Positions 55,870 through 62,961 of a stretch of DNA of 62,961 nt are shown piece after piece (within the stretch, counting starts at the first letter, position 1; each line of letters starts with the position of its first letter). Made by a program: the position numbers and the translations under genes. The notes beneath the pieces are model-generated. The model had not been told where the DNA came from. It did no database searches and worked only from the letters and a program-made list of their open reading frames with translations. This DNA is from Phoronis australis (taxonomy: Eukaryota; Phoronida; Phoronidae), in contig NMRA01000367.1 of NCBI GenBank assembly GCA_002633005.1, positions 44,392-107,352 on the forward strand. The letters are read 5' to 3'.

Positions 55870-57127
55870 GAAAATGGTGGTTTGTCAGTTCCTGATATAA
55901 ATATTATGTACAAGTCATTATTAGTTAAATGGGTTACGCGTTGCTTAGATGGAAACAATGAAATTTTCAAAGTGTTTCCGGGGTATGTTTTTAAAATATA
56001 TGGAGGTGTTTGGTTCTTTAAATAAAATTATGATTGTAAATTGCTGTCTCTTGAAACTATTGATACCTTCTATCTTGACATCTTGATTGCTTGGAAGAAA
56101 TTAGTGTTCATTTACATAAGGACATAACAATTGTAAACCAAGTAGTGTGGAATAACAAAAAACATATTGATTAATAGGAAGACTGTATTCTTTAATAGTT
56201 TCTTTCAGGCTGGTATTACTTTTGTGAAGGATCTTTTGAACTTTGAAAATAAATTTCTGACATGGGAGGTTTTGAAAAATAGATAAAAGCTTTCGAATTG
56301 GATTCATTATGCTGCTTTGAGCGTGCGATTAAGTTGAAAGCTGATCCTTCAATTTCAAAATGCATACATAACCAGTCAAGCCAAATTACTAATGTGTTTT
56401 CTAGAAATATTTTGCTTTCCAAAATTGTTTTGTCTCCTGATATAGAGTACAGATTAACTGACATTTACTCTAGACAACGAATTAAACAAATTTATGTTCT
56501 TCCACACAAACTCTTGTTACCTCCTTATGTTAAAACCTTTAAGTACTTCTATATTCATAGAAAAGTGTTTACAAAACTTATTTTGAAAAAGATGAACTTA
56601 GTCAGTGATGACAAAGGTGCATCTTGTGGAAGTGTTGAGACTTTTAACCATATGTTTGTGGAATGTGGTTCTGTGAAAACTTTGTAGTGTGAAATTCAGA
56701 AACGTTTAATTTTACGTAACTGCACAACACGATTTAGTCTTGGATAGAAATGTTATTTTGACAGCATAACTTGGATGTAATTTTGAAGATACATGTATCA
56801 ATACCATATTAACTATTTGCCCGTATTTCATCCATAAATGTTCTCGAAGCCACATTATTCCTAAATATTCGCAATTTTAATGTTTATTGTATAATTATTG
56901 TAAAGTAAGGAATATACAACCCCGCAAAACTGCCTTTTAGGAAACCATCAATGCCTATTTATTTTAGACCAACCGTGAATTTCTGTAATTTAGATATGTG
57001 TGTGTGCGTGTGTGTGTGTGTGTGCCTGTGTTTCATTTACAAAGATCTTATTGTTTGTAAATATTAGTGTATTGAGAAATAAAAATATTTGACTGAAAAA
57101 TGAAAATAAAAAAATAAAAAACAAAAG
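55870..57127 (+). pseudogene. Dead LINE, ORF2 3' end
   Basis: Frames read LLVKWVTRCLDG, then FPGYVFKIYGGVWFF, LDILIAWKKL, NKNILINRKTVFFNSFF and FVKDLLNFENKFLTWE. From 56298 an open frame of 129 codons ends in FKYFYIHRKVF and CGSVETFNHMFVECGSV. That order is the C-terminal part of a non-LTR reverse transcriptase polyprotein ending in a zf-RVT finger. Several stops and shifts break it, and an A-rich tail (57098-57127) closes the element. The reverse transcriptase core is missing, as in a 5'-truncated insertion. Confidence 0.75.
57000..57024. repeat. (GT)n microsatellite
   Basis: Short, slightly interrupted GT run in the 3' part of the LINE. Confidence 0.85.
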
Positions 57128-60100
57128 CTTGAAAATGGGTAACAAAGGTTTGAAGTTGTTTCAAAAAAACTTGTATATTTTGCAGGCAAGTGATCCGTTT
57201 AAAGAATTGTTATGGCTAGGAATAAAAAATAGACATAGTTTTATGCAATACTTATTATATACACCCTTGGTTTCTGAAAATAGTAATTATTTAATCTTAT
57301 GTGAAACTGTAGAGCAGTCACCATATATTTTTGAAAAACAGGGATAACATTTTGACCCAATACGGAGTACTTAATTATTCATATTTCAATATTTGTTCCA
57401 GGTTCAGTGATATTTTAAGGCCACTTCAAGCTGTATCATAGGCACGCTCTGTTACTCCGTTCTCTTCCCACAGCAGTTCCACACACCAGCAGTGCGGCAT
57501 GGCACAATGTACAAGTCAGTGGCCCTGGAGAAATGTAAATCGCAGTACTAAGTTACCTTAAGACAATGTGCCAGTTGACTGTCTGTGTATTGAGACGAGC
57601 TATACCTGACTGCTACACAAGTAAGTCTTGTTGGTGAGGATGCCCTTTCATAGGCAATGAGTCATGTGTGGACAATAGTTTATTTCCTTTCCTGGAAGAA
57701 ACATGAGGTACTGAAACTAAAGAAGACCTATTGACACTCTGGTCAAGTTCAGGGTCTGATTTTGAGCTCAAAACGATTCAAGTGATATGCTGCTGTGTTT
57801 ACCTTCAAGGGCCTAATTGTGGGTGTTATTAAGGCTGAATGGGGTTACATGAAAGAATGCCACTGGACATATTTTACAAGCGCTTCTATAAGCCATTGAA
57901 ACTAGATCCCAGTGAAATGAAAGCCAAAAGCTGAGTGACATTAACTTTTCCTTTCAGAAGAAAGGCTTTATACTATCGGTAAAAACTTTTCAATTTGGTA
58001 CACATTATTGAGAAATGACATTCAGTGACTGCATTGGTTGTCTTATTGCATGTTTTCAATTGTAGCTAGTTGGATAAGAATCTGCTATGCACAAGATTCT
58101 AGAATAAACAATTATCAGTGTATTTAAAAACAAATGGTAAACTGAAAAACACAGGAAGAAACAACATTGTGACGGAGTCCATAATCAGGCATATCAAGTG
58201 CTGAATTTCTGAATAAGTATTATGTTCAATTCTCTCGGGTTATTGCTGAAGGATTGCTTTTTACTTTGTCCAAAGGTAAAATAGATAATTGGGCGGTTGG
58301 TTTCAGTTGTTTTCTCTCACCTGTAACAGAATAGTCGGAGAAATATTAGCGAATTGTAAAAGACAAAACAAAACTACTTTTGTAAGGCAGAACGTACTTG
58401 ACGTTTCCTCTTCATGTTTATGTGTGGAAACAAAAAACTTTTGTACCCAAGTCTTATGTAATATCTGAAATAAAATCTGTGACCCATGCTAAAAGTGTTT
58501 TGACAATTTGTAGTTTCATGACACTTAAAATGTGCTTCTGATCTCAACAAGTAAAATTCATTCTAGGAGTCATTTTTTTCCTATTCAATGTTACGACATT
58601 TACTGAATAAGGCTTATTCATGTTAGTTCGATAACTGATCTGGTAGTCCTGGGGGTGGGGTCTGCGATAAAATAAGGAAAGTCACTCATCTAGAGAATTT
58701 TTATGGAAACATAATAGTTTTGAAGAGAAACTGACACTAAATTTTGGTACTTCCTGTCTTCTAGAGGACTTTTGTCTCGTTTTGTACTTTTTTTGGAGTT
58801 CGTGCTTCTCTGACTGAGGCAGACTTTTTTTCCATTTCTCTAAATAGGGGACTCGTTCGAGCATATAAACATGACAGGTCTAATAAACAATGTTATCATT
58901 TTTATTCATTAAGCCAAAATGATTAAACGTTTTAACATAATAAGTAACTTAAAATGCACAATACTTCACAACATTCAGCATTACAAACACTGTCCAACAG
59001 CACACGTTTCCATGATATGAAAGTGGACATAAATGTAACTATTACCAGTGTTTCCTTACACCAGAATTTGTCAAGTATAGTTTAAAAAATATGAAGTTGC
59101 AAGGAACAAAAATTGGAGGCTTGAAGCTTCACAATCCAACATAGCTTATTTCTTTAATTAAGATTCCTCATATTGTTCACTTGATAACCTAAATTAAGAA
59201 AGCAGCAATAAGTTGCAAAACATTACTTGAAAGCAAATTAGACTTAAAATTTAGAAAAATATGAATCATTTTGTGACACCTAATCATGTCTTGAACAGCA
59301 GTTGATAGTCAAACAAAAAAAAAAACATTTCAAAATTACTTTAACTATTTTTAGCTTGCTGTAAGATCACCTGAATGGGAAATTCACAGTAAAATAATTT
59401 GAAAATATCTCATATTTTTGCACAAAAACACGACAACTGAACAAAGTTCCTTTTTGTAGCAACGTTTGTCAAAATGTACCAACGTTAGAGCTTCACAAAT
59501 TACAAAGTAACAGGTTGAAAATGACTCAGTTCAGCTAAAGTCGTCATCTTGTCGTTGCCGCCAGAAATGAGACTAAGCCCAACGGGAATTGTGAGCACAT
59601 TTATCCCTTGATAAGAAACAACTTCGACGCTGAAATTTGGTGAAAAATGTTGAATCGTGCAGAATACTAAGTAAAGATACGTGTATGTCTCACTAAATGT
59701 CACCGTAAATTGTTGGCGGAAACAATTTACTCAAAGTTATAAACTCGTAAGTTATCCCGCTGTCCTCCAATATGGCCGACGCGATCCAAACAAAGTGACT
59801 CTAATTTCGCCACAAAAATTGCTATAACTTTACACTGCTTGCCCCTATTTTGATACTTATTCGATTTTTACTGAGTAGAATGCACTACCTTTCCGATGAG
59901 AGCAAAGTACTTTTTCAAAACGAGAAAAAAATCAAAACGAAAAAAATTGGTTTGACTCATATTGGTTCCTAGGTTCGACCGCCCTACGTAAGGAACTAAA
60001 CAACAATGGTGCTTTAACATAATAAGTACGCGTAACACTCCAAAAAAATTCAACGACCACTAACTAAAAACTATAAATACACTACATATGAAAACGAATC

Positions 60101-62961
60101 ACGAGATATTACTAAGAAAACAAAATAATAAAGACTATTCGAGCAAGGATAGCACATTCAGTTACAAGGATAAAATGACGGCGTTCAGGACAAGTTCCTG
60201 AACTGATGAGCCGGAAATGTGGGTACGGAAATAACCGATGACAGCCGGTAATTATACGCTTACAGAGAAGGGTCAAATACTGTTAAAAATCGCTTTTGGC
60301 AAGAAAGGCGAAAAGAATATAAAGAAAGGGTGTCGAAAATAAGATTTTTTTAGTAAGCATTTTGGATACTGGAATCACATGGGTAGTTTGAGACCAGGAC
60401 TTTAATGAGAGCGGCGGCAGTTCTAAATAAAATATTGCACCGGCCACATTCTTTGAAATCAACATCGCAAAAGGGTGTACTTACAAACCCAGCATGTGAA
60501 CGTAGGGCAGTACGGCTTTGGGTACACTTTGGAGGCACGCACTGGAAAAAGTGTGCAGTCAGCATGTCGATGTGTTGTGTTGTAACGGGTACGTCGTATT
60601 TCCCCGACTTCAAAGTATAAACTGTCTTGCGCAATTGGTCTTTCTCATTGAACGATAGTTTAAATATGACAACCTATACGTAGCGCTAACTTCGTTTGTC
60701 CTTTTTATTCAAATATATTTTGTTCCCACCTCAATCGTTTAGACTTTCCTGAAGGTCTCAGTAATCGGCGTCCAGCTAGTTGCGTACCCTACGGGCTAAG
60801 TTTCGTACGCCTTGTGTAAATTGCCTTTATCTTCAAATGAATAATAATAGTGATAAAAATGTCGAATTTTGTCGTGTCAAGGTTGCAACATAATCGTTGT
60901 GTTAGTTTTGTCAGTCGTTTTTTGTTTGGTATTTTGCCCGTACCACAATAGCATAGACATTCCTGACGGCCTCCCGTTTGTTTACATCTCAAACATTTCA
61001 AATGCAAACTGACCAGTTGACCTACTGTTGTGCTAGAATCTAATCCAATGCATAGTACATGTATTCTGGTGGCAAGTTAAAAACTGGTGTCTTGCGACCC
61101 AGTTTCAAGTTAAATTTTGAATGTGCAGATATCGCAATGCATGCTCATAAAACTACATATTTCTTCATAGAAGCATAGTGAAACCAAAATAGAAATCTGG
61201 TGGAAATAAATACATGTATTTAGAATTTCACGCGAAAAATTTTGCTACACAATTTCCCCAATTTTCGATCACAACAAATAATGTCAGATTAACTTGAATT
61301 CTACCGTAATAGTAATTTCGTTGATAGATTTTACATTTTACTCACCAACAACAAACATCGCCTCCGAGACGGTCGGTAGCCTATTCCGTTACAAGTGCCT
61401 GGTTTTCGCCCTCTCTTTACTCGGATTCTTATGGTTCGAACATATGCTACGCTAACCCATACAAACGTGGTGGCTACATTTCCTTAATCTTCCATTTTAC
61501 CGTAAAGTCAGAACACTTGCGCTGTAACGTCCGTCCATGGCATGGTATTATGCGTTCCTGACGCAAGTGCAAAAAGTCTCGGGTAATTCTTTTTTATCAG
61601 GCTGCGCGTGAGCCTTTCGCTTTGTAAGATGTGTAACGCCGACTTACTGAACGACATAATCCCGTAATTATCACGGAGCAACTATAAACAGATTAGTTCT
61701 CTGTTACACGCATTCCGTCAGGAGGTCGCCGTGGGTCCGACGAATCTCCATTCATTGCCAACACGCAGGACGGGTTCGTTAGACCCCGACGTCTTTGTGA
61801 ATAAGCGTTTGATGTTAGACTGAGTAAGCGATCCCCACCGAGAACGCGCTACTGTCTTCGGGGACGCTAGACTATTGAGGCACAGTGACTTGTAAGATAT
61901 TACTTTGGCGGATATACGTTTTCAGTAAGGGGTTGAGATTCCCGCAAAGGTCGAATCCGAGGCACGTGGCGCTGAGCGCGGGAGAAGACAATTTTTTGTG
62001 TTTTTTTGTAGCCAAATAGTGAAATTCCCATGCATCCTCATAAGTTTCTGGCACTTAACATGTCTCTTGAGATTTGTTTAAGATAATTTAAAACCCTTCT
62101 TGAATCGTCATATGAACATGGCTCATAAGTTTCGTGAAACCATATTTGTGCGCATCTGGGTATGAGTCACGCCACCAGCAAAAATTTTTGTTGGAACATC
62201 TGCTTACACACACCTTTTTAGCATACAAAAAGTCGTATATGAAAAAGTGTGGTGTGTGGGGGGGGGTTTAGACAACTACCAAATATTCAAGATCACAAGG
62301 AGCACCGACGGGGCGTAAACAACTGAATATCAGATGATCGCGTAACATCAGCCTCAAGTTGTTTAAGAACGAAGACCTATACTGTTAGTCCGAAAAAAAA
62401 ACATGTTTCTGTCTCTTTACGAGAACAACTGCCGAACGATGGTGCTCTCAGCTCATAGTCTATTATTAAAAGAGACAATATACAATTAAGTATCACTTTA
62501 TTAAGCTGGATAACGATGACAACAATTGCAAAACGTCAAATGTATCAGGAAACAAATCATTTAAAACAGTTTCATGAAACCAAAATGCGAACACAACAGC
62601 ACATTGAATTCAGTCCAGCTGCCTGGGCTGCTTGGTCACGTACGTAATCCTTTAATGACACCTCATTATGCCATAAAACTACGTGCCTGTCGACTATTGG
62701 CAAAAAAATAAAGTTTATTTTAAAAATCTGCCTGCCTAACCGAATTCCTCGCGAAAATCTAAGCATTTTAGAACTTTGAATTTTCTTTCCAAGCCAGAAA
62801 ATAAAGTTTTAATTAATATAAAAATTTACCACCTTGTGTACGAGCAGAGCACAAGAATTTACAAAGGGTATATTGTGATTCGCCGCCATGAGGCAGCTTA
62901 TAATTTCCTACCAAAAGGCCAAAATGTACCACAATCAATTTGTTTTAATGAAACACAAGTT
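57128..62961. other. No recognisable gene in the last 5.8 kb
   Basis: Scattered open frames of 60-95 codons (58682-58864 -, 59500-59703 -, 60350-60634 -, 60789-61007 -, 61872-62054 -) have no domain I recognise, and no adjoining exons in phase were found. The Cys-rich minus frame at 60789-61007 (CLRCKQTGG, CLCYCG) and the one at 60350-60625 (AHFFQCVPPKCTQ) are the likeliest to be exons. No TIR or RNA gene is seen. Confidence 0.35.

Overview
The window is eukaryotic DNA, most likely from a cnidarian and perhaps a stony coral. The reasons are AT-rich sequence with frequent TACATGTA palindromes, genes split into exons with GT/AG junctions, and a dense nested load of LTR, LINE and DNA transposons. 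No species can be named from sequence alone. Isolated N bases at 1115, 3746, 16992 and 25423 sit in or next to repeats and probably mark collapsed gaps.

The main discovery is a pair of related, roughly 12 kb composite elements. Copy 1 (about 3747-15541) is bounded by 125-bp inverted repeats that differ at 3 positions, and it splits the integrase gene of an old Ty3/gypsy retrotransposon. Copy 2 (about 37586-49810) lies in the opposite orientation in an intron of a host receptor gene, with its own diverged inverted ends. Each copy carries the same two convergent multi-exon genes. One is a C2H2 zinc-finger gene (4223-5754 +, and a broken version at 46820-47086 -). The other is a large gene (6457-15093 -, and a broken version at 38120-45703 +). 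Its product has a Cys/His-rich N-terminus, a YqaJ/lambda-exonuclease-like PD-(D/E)XK nuclease domain, and flanking DGK, FDGA and PCEGLF motifs that I read as a split RNase H-like transposase core. Inverted ends, a shared gene pair, independent positions and an interrupted host ORF together argue for a mobile element. I cannot match it to a named superfamily.

The host gene appears to be a minus-strand receptor with symmetrical phase 1-1 exons: Ig1 (52447-52785), Ig2 (34415-34738), a thrombospondin type 1 repeat (33446-33625), and a transmembrane plus cytoplasmic last exon (22800-23431). Ruined copies of the two Ig exons in the same order (21242-21592 and 16515-16818) show an older tandem duplication that has since become a pseudogene.

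Other mobile DNA: a five-unit 238-bp tandem array made of a THAP-element end fused to gypsy integrase (2343-3532); a 3657-bp TIR element with TA target duplication inside a THAP exon (24999-28655); a TTAA-flanked Kolobok-like element with a dead THAP gene inside copy 2 (43556-44856); a TIR element with a PHD-like finger, also inside copy 2 (47950-49272); short hAT-like elements; and a dead LINE (55870-57127). The last 5.8 kb and several other stretches hold nothing I can identify.
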